This document shows positions 10,901-19,738 of a stretch of 64,000 bases of DNA, in pieces. Each line of letters starts with the position of its first letter. Position 1 is the first letter of the stretch. Origin of the DNA: Paludibacter jiangxiensis (GTDB taxonomy: Bacteria; Bacteroidota; Bacteroidia; Bacteroidales; Paludibacteraceae); assembly GCF_001618385.1 (NCBI RefSeq), contig NZ_BDCR01000001.1, positions 558,001 through 622,000 on the forward strand, read 5' to 3'. Under the pieces are notes generated by a model that did not search any database, was not told where the DNA came from, and worked only from the letters and a program-made list of their open reading frames with translations. The translations under genes were made by a program, and so were the position numbers.

Positions 10901-11131
10901 CAACATCCCTACATACGAAAAAATCAATGTTTTTCCATGTACAGGGAGGGAAATTGAGAACTTTCCATCTGTATCAGTAATTGTACCATTGCTGGTTCCT
11001 TTTACTAATACTGTAGCCCCAATCACAGGCTGGCCATCATCAGCTGAGACCACCGTTCCCGAGATTTTTGTTTGAGCCGAAGCCCAACTAATACCTATCA
11101 ATAGGCATAGCAGTGTAATTGTTTTTCTCAT
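7985..11131 (-). CDS. SusC/RagA family TonB-dependent transporter (unit 2)
   Basis: About 1048 residues from the ATG at 11131 (GTG at 11140 is an alternative). It has a signal peptide, a carboxypeptidase-regulatory-like domain, the TonB box-like EVVVTAFG, a plug and a barrel ending in NFKF. The first roughly 100 residues are very close to the unit 1 protein, while plug and barrel diverge, suggesting duplication followed by specialisation of the ligand-binding part. It is co-transcribed with the susD that follows. A -33/-7 promoter is at 11192-11222. Confidence 0.93.
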   Translation of the reverse strand: MRKTITLLCLLIGISWASAQTKISGTVVSADDGQPVIGATVLVKGTSNGTITDTDGKFSISLPVHGKTLIFSYVGMLSVEKEAKQGMQVTMKSDAKQINEVVVTAFGIKKEQKALGYAAQDVKGSDLGRAGSTGLSSALDGKVSGVSVTPSSGMPGASAQITIRGARSFSGDNTPLYVIDGMPVASSSDMSTGNSVTGADYSNRGMDIDPSDIESLTVLKGQAASALYGIRASNGVIVITTKSGKNLAKGKPVITFSTNNSVDVIARYPQLQTLYAQGSNGAYSPTASTSWGPKIVDLPKDAGYGGETANKYTSNGVDPHPGMYYVPQRANAGLDPWVKPQVYNNVKDFFREGYTTSNSVNISQALDKTTYSFSLSGTKQSGIVPSTGMTRFASKATAETKLDDHWKTGFTANYTQNHIDKSTSANDGIVATVYPAPASYDLKGIPCFYAGNPYKENTYRSTAGFDAAYWSTDKNNNSFTEGTNRFFGNGFIDYSTAFGTKNQTLDVKYQIGADSYSTLYETIWGYGHQGGMGSAENQTYKKTTINSLLTANYTYKLNEAWDFAALLGNEINDVKTKYLDATGQTFNFPGWNNLNNTVTKNNYVSQLGDRTVGFFANLSATWKNMLYLNATGRKDYVSSMPRGNRSFFYPSVSAGFILSELDAFRNNSVLSYAKLRASYAEVGQAGTYTQNYYSVPVYSGGYWGGTPIVYPVNSINAFTPYTVVYDPKLKPQNTISYEGGVDLKFFHNLIGLSYTYSRQNVKDQIFNVPLSGSTGSSEYVTNGGKIHTNTHEVNLSVHPIQKKNTDWTIAFNWTKMDNYVDALAPGVGSIFLGGFETPQVRAQIGEKFPVIYGSSYQRDAKGNLVVGSDGLPISGPMQVIGRVAPDFQLDMNTSLRLWKCTISAVVSWKQGGQMYGGTNGLLNYYGVSKETSNRDAKIVVPGVYEDGTPNTTQVTLQKYYSAINGIDESSIYNTSFVKLREISLNYPLLKSGSTNLDLTLFARNILIWTEYPNLDPESSQGNTNMAGAFERFSLPQTSSFGLGLNFKF

Positions 11132-11191
11132 AGGATTCACTTTCTGTTAAAAAACGCGATTAGTTTATACTCGTAACTTTTAAAAAACGTG

Positions 11192-11222
11192 CAAAGATAA
11201 ACCCATCTTTTTTCTCATACAA
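11192..11222 (-). promoter_or_regulatory. promoter of SusCD unit 2
   Basis: Minus-strand TATCTTTG (11192-11199) with TTG (11220-11222) 20 nt further upstream. The spacing is the same as for the other two susC promoters. Confidence 0.7.
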
Positions 11223-11229
11223 CCCAAAC

Positions 11230-11725
11230 AGTTTCAATTTGTTATTTTTTCTTGACAAAAACAATCACTATGTAATATTTAATGCATCTTTATACTTAAT
11301 TGTGGCATCATGATTACGTATTTTATTGCACATATTCCAACATGTAAGTATATACAATTAAAATATAAAGCATTTATTTGAAGTACAAATCATTACATTT
11401 ACAAAAACAGTATATACTAATTGCATATATATACTTAATCAATGGCAATATTAAGAAAAAGCAGCGATTATTAAATTAACAGCACAACTCAGAATAGATT
11501 TAATCATATATAACAAATGTGAGATTAATTACAAATTGAAATAATACACCCATATCCATATCAAATAGCATGCAATAACACCCTATTTTATATACAATTT
11601 CATAGCTTTGATCCAAATTATTCCAAATAGCACTTAAATTTTAAAACAAAGATCAAATCTACAAAAAGCTACAGACCCATATTTGCATTACGCAGTAAAT
11701 CTCACATCATCTTGTTGTAATACAG
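11230..11725. other. AT-rich intergenic stretch
   Basis: About 500 bp between the unit 2 promoter and the unit 3 terminator. It is very AT-rich, with many short A or T runs and no supportable reading frame or strong inverted repeat. I see nothing definable in it. Confidence 0.5.
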
Positions 11726-11731
11726 CACAAA

Positions 11732-11756
11732 AAAAGGCCTCACAAGGAGGCCTTTT
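11732..11756 (-). terminator. terminator of SusCD unit 3
   Basis: AAAAGGCCTC (11732-11741) pairs with GAGGCCTTTT (11747-11756) around a 5-nt loop and is followed by T residues on the minus strand, about 25 nt after the lipoprotein stop codon. Confidence 0.85.
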
Positions 11757-11780
11757 AGAAAGGTGATTCAAATTAACTTA

Positions 11781-12344
11781 TTACTTAAATGTAATAAACG
11801 TTTCGTCTTCGTTCCAACGAGTTCTTCTGTAACCATCAACCAGATAAGTAACACCCGGAGATTTGGATTTCTTCAGCTTGAAAGAAATACGATCACTCAT
11901 TACCCCTGAAGGCATTGATACAGAATTAAGAGTGACTTTTCCTTCTGTTATAGTGATTGTATCAATAACCGCATTTGTTGTAACATTTAGGTTTTGAATA
12001 ATACCCGTTGTAGAAAAACTAAGGCCTGTCACATCACAAGAGATTTTTGATTTCAGAGTCCTCAGAGTACTTGTCGGATGGAATGTCGGAATGTTAGAAG
12101 TAGTTCTCAACCACATTTGAGTAGTCGAATTATCGGAGGTATTATAAGTACCCAATGTATACATGGAAGTTTTGCTTACCAAAGTATCTGCATTTGTGTT
12201 TCTAATCCGTACTCTCCATTCTCCCGACAAAGGATAAATCGGCGAATAATCCACTTTGGGATCCGAATATGTTTCGCAGCTCACAAAAGTAGCAGCAAAA
12301 ACACACAGTAAAATTAATGATCTTATTATTGATTTCATACGCAT
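11781..12344 (-). CDS. SusCD-linked small lipoprotein, Lipid_bd (lipid-binding putative hydrolase) type
   Basis: About 187 residues. The signal peptide ends in FVSC (lipidated Cys23), followed by an extended segment and a beta-rich domain. The opening GEWRVRI, the central YNTSDNSTTQMWL and the closing VDGYRRTRWNEDE resemble the family annotated as lipid-binding putative hydrolase in Bacteroides, where it also follows susD. No catalytic residues are established for that family. It is the third gene of the unit, 28 bp after susD. I use ATG 12344 (12338 is also possible); an upstream TTG at 12356 is less likely. It probably acts as an accessory surface protein of the transporter. Confidence 0.65.
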   Translation of the reverse strand: MRMKSIIRSLILLCVFAATFVSCETYSDPKVDYSPIYPLSGEWRVRIRNTNADTLVSKTSMYTLGTYNTSDNSTTQMWLRTTSNIPTFHPTSTLRTLKSKISCDVTGLSFSTTGIIQNLNVTTNAVIDTITITEGKVTLNSVSMPSGVMSDRISFKLKKSKSPGVTYLVDGYRRTRWNEDETFITFK

Positions 12345-12372
12345 ATTTTTTGACAAATTATTATTTCATATC

Positions 12373-13932
12373 TTACTTGTGCCACCACATCTTTTGATAA
12401 AGCGGAAGTACAGTCGGAGTGTTTGGATTATAATCAGAAGATGTCTTGGGATACAAGAATCTGTGCGGGTATTGTCCTGCTAACAATACAGAACCCACAG
12501 AAGGAGCCAAAGTTCCTGTTACATAGCTTGAATTAATTACCGCAATTCTTGACTGATCAGTTACAGTTTGAGCTCCTAAAGCAGGAATACCTGTACGGCA
12601 AATATCAAAGAAAGCATTCCAAGAGTCGGTACGAGCCGATGAAACCCATTTTTGCATAAGAATACAGTTCAACATAGAATCTGTAGAGGTTGCATTGAAT
12701 GCATAAGCACCACCTGCAGCCAAGAATGCTGTTGCATCATAACCCCAGCGAGAGAAAGCTGCTTTTACTGCTGTCTCATAAGCTGTTTTAGCCTTTCCCG
12801 AATCTCCAATTCGTGCCCAAGCTTCTGCCTGAAGGAAATAACTTTCAGCTGCTGACATAAAATAAACCGGGTCTGTCGCGGCCAACACTGCTCTTGAATG
12901 AACAGATGTCGGGAAAACATTTGAGCTAAATGTTGTAATTCCATAAGTTCCCTGATCCAAACCTCTATAATAGGGTTTCTGATCTGCCGGAACATCTATA
13001 ATTTTATCCGCTGCTGCGGTTGCACCAACCTGAAACATTTGGGAGGTAGGTTCTGCAAATGCTGCAATACGAGGGTCATTGTTTGCCTTTAGGAATTGAA
13101 CCAAGGTCGCACTAACACGGATATTGGTGGTAGTGTTCAACTTACGACGATCATTTTCAAACAGAGGGTTCGATTTATTTTCCTGATCAGTAAAATTTGT
13201 CATTTTTGCATCAACGGCCAATAAGTCTCCTTCTGTAAGTAAAGCTTGAATAGCAGCCTGATTTGTTGTAAAATCGCGCATAAGGATTTTCAACTTCAGA
13301 GTCTTTGCAAACTGAACCCACTTAGTAATATTGCCAGCAAAAACCATATCTTTTGAGCCCATACTCACTTGAGCTGCAGCATCAGTTTTCTTTGCGATAG
13401 CAGCATCTAACATCGCGATAATCCCTGCATCAACAGCTTTGCTTTCATCATAAGCTGGAGTCAAATTGTCACTTCCCTTCAATGCATCGGTAAAAGGAAT
13501 TTTCTCAAAAAGGCTCACCAACATATTAAAGTCAAATGCAGTCATTACTTTCGCCGCCATCCAATAATTCCATGTACCAGCAGCTTCTGATTGTGATATC
13601 ACAAGTTTAAGATCCGGTAATGCTCCTGTATAAATAGAAGACCAGTAGCGTGTAAAATAGGTACTACTGTTAGACAAATTATACTGATCAATAGTATTGT
13701 ACTGTTGAGAAGTATTGTTTTGAGAATAATGTTGTGCCCAATAGGCTCCAACCAATTGAATATCACAACCCAAAATGGAAGCAGACCAGGTTGTACCGGA
13801 TGATAACAAAAGAGGTGTGCTTGCTGAAGCCGGGTAATTTGGATCACTATTAATATCCAGATAATTTGTGCAGGCCGAAAGCACGAAGGCAAGCAAAAAT
13901 AACCCCAGGCAATAGTTTATAATTTTTTTCAT
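12373..13932 (-). CDS. SusD/RagB family outer-membrane lipoprotein (unit 3)
   Basis: A 519-residue lipoprotein with the lipobox LSAC (Cys21) followed by TNYLDINSDPNYP, the hallmark start of the SusD-like_2 branch. The C-terminus ends LYQKMWWHK. It sits 58 bp downstream of susC and 28 bp upstream of the small lipoprotein, so all three are probably one transcript from the promoter at 17277-17307. It should form the substrate-binding lid of the unit 3 transporter. The ligand cannot be inferred from context. Confidence 0.92.
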   Translation of the reverse strand: MKKIINYCLGLFLLAFVLSACTNYLDINSDPNYPASASTPLLLSSGTTWSASILGCDIQLVGAYWAQHYSQNNTSQQYNTIDQYNLSNSSTYFTRYWSSIYTGALPDLKLVISQSEAAGTWNYWMAAKVMTAFDFNMLVSLFEKIPFTDALKGSDNLTPAYDESKAVDAGIIAMLDAAIAKKTDAAAQVSMGSKDMVFAGNITKWVQFAKTLKLKILMRDFTTNQAAIQALLTEGDLLAVDAKMTNFTDQENKSNPLFENDRRKLNTTTNIRVSATLVQFLKANNDPRIAAFAEPTSQMFQVGATAAADKIIDVPADQKPYYRGLDQGTYGITTFSSNVFPTSVHSRAVLAATDPVYFMSAAESYFLQAEAWARIGDSGKAKTAYETAVKAAFSRWGYDATAFLAAGGAYAFNATSTDSMLNCILMQKWVSSARTDSWNAFFDICRTGIPALGAQTVTDQSRIAVINSSYVTGTLAPSVGSVLLAGQYPHRFLYPKTSSDYNPNTPTVLPLYQKMWWHK

Positions 13933-13990
13933 ATTGATCTGTTTTTATGTTACAGAAAGGAATATTTATAAAAAATCCCTTCTTATACTG

Positions 13991-16900
13991 TTAGAAATTA
14001 AGTTTTAATGACGCGCCAAGATTACGGACTGTAGGAGCTGATGAAAATTCTCCAAAGTTCGACAGTACGTCGTTACCATAGTTTGACTGATCGGGATCAA
14101 CAAAATTATTTTTAGCCGGAGTCCACATTAAAAGATTTCTTCCAATCAGACTAATCTGAGCATCTTTAATAGGTGATTTTGCAAACCATTTTTTAGGCAT
14201 TGCATATGTCAGAGTTACTTCTCTCAATTTCACATAAGTTTTTGGAAGCACACAATTGCTTTCCATTCCTTTATTGTTTGTAGAGTAATTCCAATAATTA
14301 TTAACACTTGTAGTCATAATTGGAATATCGTTCTCTGCATATCCACCTGAAGAAAGCTGTTTTACCGAATTAGGAACCAAGAAAGGTTGGCGAGCATTAA
14401 ACATAGTGTTGGTGCCATTACCATTCCAATCAAGCATACGTGCAGTGTTGCTGTAGAAATAACCACCCTGACGATAATCCAACACAACACTTAAAGTCAA
14501 TGTCTTATACTTCCATGTAGAAGTAAAGCCCATTGTAAAGTCCGGAGTTGATGAACCAATAGTGGTAAATTCGGTTGATGAGACCTGAGGAAGACCATTT
14601 GCGTTTACAATAACTTTCCCATAATAAGGAGATGTTTTATCCGAAACAGTAAGGGTTTTTGGCACCTGGAACTGTCCGAATGCCTGTCCTTTCAGCATTA
14701 CATAATAAACATCATACGCACTAGTCAAAAGATAGCGATCTACATTATCCCAAAGTTCCTTAGCTTTACTCCAGTTCTTTGCAAAAGTAACGCCTACTTC
14801 CCATTCAAAATCTTTACTTTTCAAAGGAGATCCATAAAGTCTTGCCTCAATACCCTGATTATTAATCAAACCAACGTTTCTAACTTTGTAGACATAAGCT
14901 GACTCTGGTGCTACGTTGGCCTGAATGATTTGATTTTTTGTGTTTTTGTTATACCATGCCAAATCTAAACCTATACGATTTTGAAGCATCCGAAGATCCA
15001 TACCAAATTCAACTTCTGTTGAAATTTCAGGTTTCAAGTTCTGATTGTAAATCGTATTAGAAAGAGTAAGACCCGAAACTCCGTTTAACGGGGTATATAA
15101 GTTACCAAATCCTAAAGTGATCTGGGTTGGCACAAATTTGCTATTTGTCAGATAAACATCAGCGTCGTTACCAGTTTGCCCTATACCGGCACGAAGTTTC
15201 AAATAGCTAATCGGGGTGTTTTGCAAGGATTTAATAGCATCTGTCAAAATTACAGACCCATTTACACCTCCATAGAAGAAACTGTTTTTACCTTTAGGAA
15301 GAGTAGAAGACCAGTCATTTCTGGCAGAAATCCCCAAGAATGCCCAATCTTTATAAGAAATGTCTCCCTGAGCAAACAAACCTACAAGTCTACGGTTAGA
15401 TCTTGAAGAAGTAGTTGTTGGCAAAGCTGTACCATTTGAAAGATTATACCAGTTTGGTACGTCAATTGATCCCTGATAAGCATCAATGTAATAAGTTCCC
15501 CGTTGATTCAGGTTCCAACCTGCAGTACCGGTTACCCTAAAGTTCTTCCACAGGCTGTAATCAGCGTTAAGCATAAATGTCGCATCGAGCTGATTCAAAT
15601 TTACATTGTATTCTTCGTAGTTTCCCGGCACTGAAGATTTTCCGTTCAACAACACCCAGGAGGTAGATGCTGGTATCATCTGTGCAGCCCATGCTCTTTG
15701 TCTGGAGTTGGTAAAGTCACCGCCCAAACGACCTACAGCTTTAAGTCCTGAAGCCACATCATAGCTTAACTCAACATTACCGTATACGCGGTCATCCTGA
15801 TACACACTTTGGTTATTTGCAATAATCCAGTAAGGATTCTGAGCATAAGCAGTATAGAAATTGTCGGTATTGTTATACGGATCATTAAAGTTTTTCATTG
15901 ACAAATAAGGCACATCCACCGGAGTCTGAATAAGATCCTGGAAGGTTGTAGCACCGGTAGCGCCACCCTGTCCACCTCTCACATTTCTGATATCCTTGCG
16001 AACATAGCTAATATCTGTTTTAGCATGAAATTTCTTAAAGTTTGCATCACCGCGAACAGAGAATGTATTTCTGCTGTATTTATCAACGTTTGTAGGAAGA
16101 ATACCATCTGAAGTAACATTGTTGTAAGTCATCACAAATGAGGTATTCTGATTCCCTGCCGATATGCTGATATTATTGTTTAGTTCCAACCCATTATCAT
16201 AAAAATCGCGAAGATTGTTTTTTACATATCCAAAGGGTTTAACACGCTGCACACCGCCTGAAGCCACCGGAGTATAAATCCCCTGTGAATTTAAAGGAGC
16301 ACCCCAGGTACGCATCATACCATCCAAGGCGGGACCCCACGACCCATTTTCCTGAAGACCTGGCTCATAAGTACCGGCCTGATTAAGTAGTGGCCATCCT
16401 TGTCCAAACATGTTTTCAAATTGAGGAACGCGTAGTACATTAGAGACTGTAGCTGTACCGGTATATGACACTTGCAGTTTTGAGTCAGTAGCACCACGTT
16501 TTGTTGTTATTAAAATAACACCATTTGCAGCACGTGAGCCATAAAGAGCTGTAGCAGAAGCTCCTTTTAAGACCGTTACAGAAGCAACGTCATCGGGATT
16601 GATGTCACCTGCCTGATTACCAAAGTCGACTGCCTGATTTGTAGTTGCGCTACCCATAAAGCTATTCTGAATGGGCACTCCATCTACAATATACAAAGGC
16701 TGGTTGTTGTTGAAAGATGTGAAACCTCGAATGATTACTTTTTCTGAAGTACCGGTACCACCTGAATTTGAGATATTCAAACCGGCAACTTTTCCAGTCA
16801 AACCATTTGTTACAGATACCGGAGTTGCCCGGTTAAGTTCATCTGCTTTTACAGTAGATGCTGCATAGCCCAAACTTTTTGAAGAGCGAGAGATCCCCAT

Positions 16901-17215
16901 TGCAGTAACTACAACTTCGCTAATCTGACGGGAATCAGACTGCATTTGTACCTGCATAGATGACTTCGCTGTTAGTTCAACCGTCTTCATCCCTACGTAT
17001 GAAAACACCAAAACTTTAGCATTTGCAGGTAATGTCAGAGCAAACTTACCATCTGCATCTGTAATCGTACCGGACGAGGTACCTTTTACAACGACAGAGG
17101 CTCCGATAATCGGCTGACCATCGTCAGTCGAGACCACTGTCCCTGTCACTCTGGTCTGAGCCGCAGCCCAACCAATGCTTATTACTAAGCATAACATCAT
17201 CATTAATTTTCTCAT
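13991..17215 (-). CDS. SusC/RagA family TonB-dependent transporter (unit 3)
   Basis: About 1074 residues from ATG 17215; an in-frame GTG at 17242 would add nine residues but puts charged, non-signal sequence in front of the signal peptide. The order is signal peptide, carboxypeptidase-regulatory-like domain, TonB box-like EVVVTAMG, plug, and barrel ending LKLNF. The N-terminal domain is clearly related to those of units 1 and 2 but more diverged than they are from each other. First gene of a three-gene unit. Confidence 0.93.
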   Translation of the reverse strand: MRKLMMMLCLVISIGWAAAQTRVTGTVVSTDDGQPIIGASVVVKGTSSGTITDADGKFALTLPANAKVLVFSYVGMKTVELTAKSSMQVQMQSDSRQISEVVVTAMGISRSSKSLGYAASTVKADELNRATPVSVTNGLTGKVAGLNISNSGGTGTSEKVIIRGFTSFNNNQPLYIVDGVPIQNSFMGSATTNQAVDFGNQAGDINPDDVASVTVLKGASATALYGSRAANGVILITTKRGATDSKLQVSYTGTATVSNVLRVPQFENMFGQGWPLLNQAGTYEPGLQENGSWGPALDGMMRTWGAPLNSQGIYTPVASGGVQRVKPFGYVKNNLRDFYDNGLELNNNISISAGNQNTSFVMTYNNVTSDGILPTNVDKYSRNTFSVRGDANFKKFHAKTDISYVRKDIRNVRGGQGGATGATTFQDLIQTPVDVPYLSMKNFNDPYNNTDNFYTAYAQNPYWIIANNQSVYQDDRVYGNVELSYDVASGLKAVGRLGGDFTNSRQRAWAAQMIPASTSWVLLNGKSSVPGNYEEYNVNLNQLDATFMLNADYSLWKNFRVTGTAGWNLNQRGTYYIDAYQGSIDVPNWYNLSNGTALPTTTSSRSNRRLVGLFAQGDISYKDWAFLGISARNDWSSTLPKGKNSFFYGGVNGSVILTDAIKSLQNTPISYLKLRAGIGQTGNDADVYLTNSKFVPTQITLGFGNLYTPLNGVSGLTLSNTIYNQNLKPEISTEVEFGMDLRMLQNRIGLDLAWYNKNTKNQIIQANVAPESAYVYKVRNVGLINNQGIEARLYGSPLKSKDFEWEVGVTFAKNWSKAKELWDNVDRYLLTSAYDVYYVMLKGQAFGQFQVPKTLTVSDKTSPYYGKVIVNANGLPQVSSTEFTTIGSSTPDFTMGFTSTWKYKTLTLSVVLDYRQGGYFYSNTARMLDWNGNGTNTMFNARQPFLVPNSVKQLSSGGYAENDIPIMTTSVNNYWNYSTNNKGMESNCVLPKTYVKLREVTLTYAMPKKWFAKSPIKDAQISLIGRNLLMWTPAKNNFVDPDQSNYGNDVLSNFGEFSSAPTVRNLGASLKLNF

Positions 17216-17276
17216 ACCTTTCACTTTTAAGTTAATTTTCACCTTAAATTAGTCTGTTTTTCAAAAATGTCAACCA

Positions 17277-17307
17277 CAAAAATAGAATCTTTTTCCTTTC
17301 GTTGCAA
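17277..17307 (-). promoter_or_regulatory. promoter of SusCD unit 3
   Basis: Minus-strand TATTTTTG (17277-17284) and TTG (17305-17307) with 20 nt between, matching the Bacteroidetes -7/-33 pattern. Confidence 0.7.
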
Positions 17308-17309
17308 CT

Positions 17310-17665
17310 ATTTGACTATAAAAATGTGCTTTTTATACCAATTTGTTTCTCTGCTCCCAGTTATCATGTTCAAATATCTACACATACCTCAACCGGAAGT
17401 CCCTGAAGTAAGCACTTAAACAGCTATTTTATTGTTATTTACTTATTTATTCAGCAAATAATAGCGCATCATTTTAACGCAGTGTTAATTATAAATAACA
17501 TACACTTACAATACCTAAATAATATTGCTTCGAACTGCAATTTTATTATAACATTAATATTTAAGCGCAGTTTTTTAAAAACGAAACCGCGTGTTTATTG
17601 AATAAGAAGAATAATCGGCGTTTCAATACTGTTAATATTTGTATTTATATTACCGAACGTATAAA
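17310..17665. other. intergenic stretch without genes
   Basis: About 350 AT-rich bases between the unit 3 promoter and the mrp terminator. No reading frame, strong repeat or RNA gene is recognised. Confidence 0.5.
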
Positions 17666-17667
17666 TA

Positions 17668-17700
17668 AAAAGAGGCAATACGGAATGTATTGCCTCTTTT
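17668..17700 (-). terminator. terminator of the trmB-mrp operon
   Basis: AAAAGAGGCAATAC pairs with GTATTGCCTCTTTT (14 bp, loop GGAAT at 17682-17686), with a T-rich tail on the minus strand, directly after mrp. Confidence 0.88.
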
Positions 17701-17721
17701 ATGAAAGTGTCTTATAATTTA

Positions 17722-18783
17722 TCAATTACCGAGAATTGAATGGACTTTTTGCGCCAATGATTGAAATGCGATTGACATAGGAGACTCGTCATTGAGAGAA
17801 ATCGGAGAACCGGCATCTCCACTTTCGCAAATGCTTTGAACAAGAGGGATTTGGCCAAGCAATGGTACGTTCATCTCTTCGGCCAGACGCTTGCATCCTT
17901 CTTTTCCAAAGATATAATATTTGTTTTGTGGAAGTTCTGCAGGCGTAAACCATGCCATATTTTCAACAACACCCAAAACCCGAACATTAATTTTATCATT
18001 TGTGAACATGTTGACTCCCTTTCGAACATCCGCCAAAGCGACCTCCTGTGGGGTTCCAACCACGATAACACCAGATAAATCAACCGTTTGAACCAACGTA
18101 AGGTGAATATCTCCCGTTCCCGGAGGCATGTCGATAAACAGATAATCGAGCTCACCCCAAGCGGTGTCGTTGATTAATTGCTTCAGGGCGTTGCCTGCCA
18201 TCGGGCCCCGCCATACCAATGCGTTCGCCTGATCAACAAAGAACCCGATCGACAAGACTTTGATTCCGTATTGTACAACGGGCTGGATCATTTCTTTACC
18301 ATCAACTACCTCAACCGTGGGGCGATCATCTTCCACACCAAACATTTTAGGAATGGATGGGCCATAAATGTCTGCATCGAGAAGACCTACGCTGAATCCG
18401 AGATTAGACATTGCCACAGCAAGGTTGGCCGCTATGGTAGACTTCCCTACCCCACCTTTGCCGGAATAGACAGCAACGATATGCTTCACTCCTTTCAGCG
18501 GCTTTTCATCTACCGGCTTTGGAGCTTCAGTAAACTTCACGGCGATATTGCCCACAATTTCCACCTCTGACCCGATATACGTATGAATTGCCTGTTCGCA
18601 AGCCTTAACCAACGATTTGGCAAAAGGGTCGTTTTGTTTCGCGAAGACCAGAGAAAACGAAACTTTGTTTCCTTCTATACGAATATTGTCTTCGACCATA
18701 TTGCTGCTCACCACATCGACTCCGGTACCCGGATAGCGAACATGAGCAAGCGCTTCAAGAATTAATTTTGGATATAATGTCAT
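17722..18783 (-). CDS. mrp: Mrp/NBP35-type iron-sulfur carrier ATPase
   Basis: A 353-residue cytoplasmic P-loop protein. An N-terminal MIP18/DUF59-like domain (about residues 1-90) precedes the deviant Walker A motif GKGGVGKS (residues 108-115) of the SIMIBI/MinD class, then LLDADIYGPSIPKMFG and the Walker B region FIDMPPGTGD. The family carries and delivers Fe-S clusters to apoproteins. The C-terminal CxxC that usually binds the bridging cluster is not present in the expected segment (residues 275-297, WFTPAELPQNKYYIFG). It follows trmB in the same orientation (77 bp gap) and ends at a strong terminator. Confidence 0.92.
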   Translation of the reverse strand: MTLYPKLILEALAHVRYPGTGVDVVSSNMVEDNIRIEGNKVSFSLVFAKQNDPFAKSLVKACEQAIHTYIGSEVEIVGNIAVKFTEAPKPVDEKPLKGVKHIVAVYSGKGGVGKSTIAANLAVAMSNLGFSVGLLDADIYGPSIPKMFGVEDDRPTVEVVDGKEMIQPVVQYGIKVLSIGFFVDQANALVWRGPMAGNALKQLINDTAWGELDYLFIDMPPGTGDIHLTLVQTVDLSGVIVVGTPQEVALADVRKGVNMFTNDKINVRVLGVVENMAWFTPAELPQNKYYIFGKEGCKRLAEEMNVPLLGQIPLVQSICESGDAGSPISLNDESPMSIAFQSLAQKVHSILGN

Positions 18784-18860
18784 GATTATTTACAATTATC
18801 CCGAAGCTAATCGGGGTTACAATTTCAAATCTGCTCATGCAGACTGAATTCAAGTTTATA

Positions 18861-19619
18861 TTAATCGGTAAGATTTAATTCACTACGTTTGTTTCTTCCA
18901 TAGCTGCGATAAGGATCCAGCTCTATTTCAACCTCAGGCTCTTTCCATTCATCTTTGGGATCCAGTTCAAAACAGATATATTTTATCGTAATACCACGAG
19001 CCAGCCATTGTTGTTCATAATAGGTTTTAATAGATAAGATCGCGTCATCCAGACGCTGTGCATAAATATCATCGCACAAATCGACTACCTTCAGCTGATT
19101 TTCGGCAACAACTGCTTTGGTATAGGTATACATAAAATTGCTGTCCGACTTGAGATGAAGAAGACCTCCCGGTTTCACAATACCGGTATAACAATTTAAA
19201 AATCCGGTACTTGTAAGTCTTTTCGTCTTCTTTTTCATTTGAGGATCCGGAAATGTCAACCAAATTTCGCTAACCTCATCCTTATCAAAGAAATAAGGAA
19301 GCATTTCAATATTTGTACGGACAAAAGCCACATTCTTCATTCCACAATTGAAAGACTCTTTTGCACCTGTCCAAAGACGAGCTCCCTTTATATCAATGCC
19401 AATATAATTTTTATCGGGGAAACGTTTACCCAGCTCTACTGTATATTCGCCTTTGCCACACCCGAGTTCAAGTACTATCGGATTGTCATTGCCGAAAAAT
19501 TCACGCCAACGACCCTTCATTTCACATTGCTGTCCGGCGCGCAGTTGTTCCGACGGCACCTGAAACACATGTTCAAGTTGTTCTAACTCTCTAAATTTCT
19601 GTAATTTGTTTTTCCCCAT
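18861..19619 (-). CDS. trmB: tRNA (guanine-N7-)-methyltransferase
   Basis: About 252 residues. SAM-binding motif I is [14 protein letters not shown], followed by [13 protein letters not shown] and the family signature [12 protein letters not shown]. TrmB makes m7G46 in the variable loop of tRNAs. The longest frame starts 33 codons earlier, but that extension covers the -7 element TATCTTTG at 19640-19647, so ATG 19619 (MGKNKLQKF) is chosen. First gene of a two-gene operon with mrp, a neighbour pairing I recall from other Bacteroidales. Confidence 0.93.
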   Translation of the reverse strand: MGKNKLQKFRELEQLEHVFQVPSEQLRAGQQCEMKGRWREFFGNDNPIVLELGCGKGEYTVELGKRFPDKNYIGIDIKGARLWTGAKESFNCGMKNVAFVRTNIEMLPYFFDKDEVSEIWLTFPDPQMKKKTKRLTSTGFLNCYTGIVKPGGLLHLKSDSNFMYTYTKAVVAENQLKVVDLCDDIYAQRLDDAILSIKTYYEQQWLARGITIKYICFELDPKDEWKEPEVEIELDPYRSYGRNKRSELNLTD

Positions 19620-19639
19620 ATTATAATTGCAAAGAGGCA

Positions 19640-19647
19640 CAAAGATA
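19640..19647 (-). promoter_or_regulatory. -7 element of the trmB promoter
   Basis: Minus-strand TATCTTTG about 20 nt upstream of the chosen trmB start. No well-spaced -33 element is evident. Confidence 0.6.
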
Positions 19648-19703
19648 CTCAATTTTCGAGCCAAATAAAATGCAAAGAAGATGTTGGCAATGAATAAAGT
19701 CAG

Positions 19704-19711
19704 TATCTTTG
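19704..19711 (+). promoter_or_regulatory. -7 element of the haem-motif lipoprotein gene
   Basis: TATCTTTG, 28 nt upstream of ATG 19739; a possible TTG lies at 19684-19686 (17-nt spacing). It is divergent from the trmB promoter only about 60 bp away. Confidence 0.6.
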
Positions 19712-19738
19712 TTCTCACTGTTCTAATACAAACGGGAA

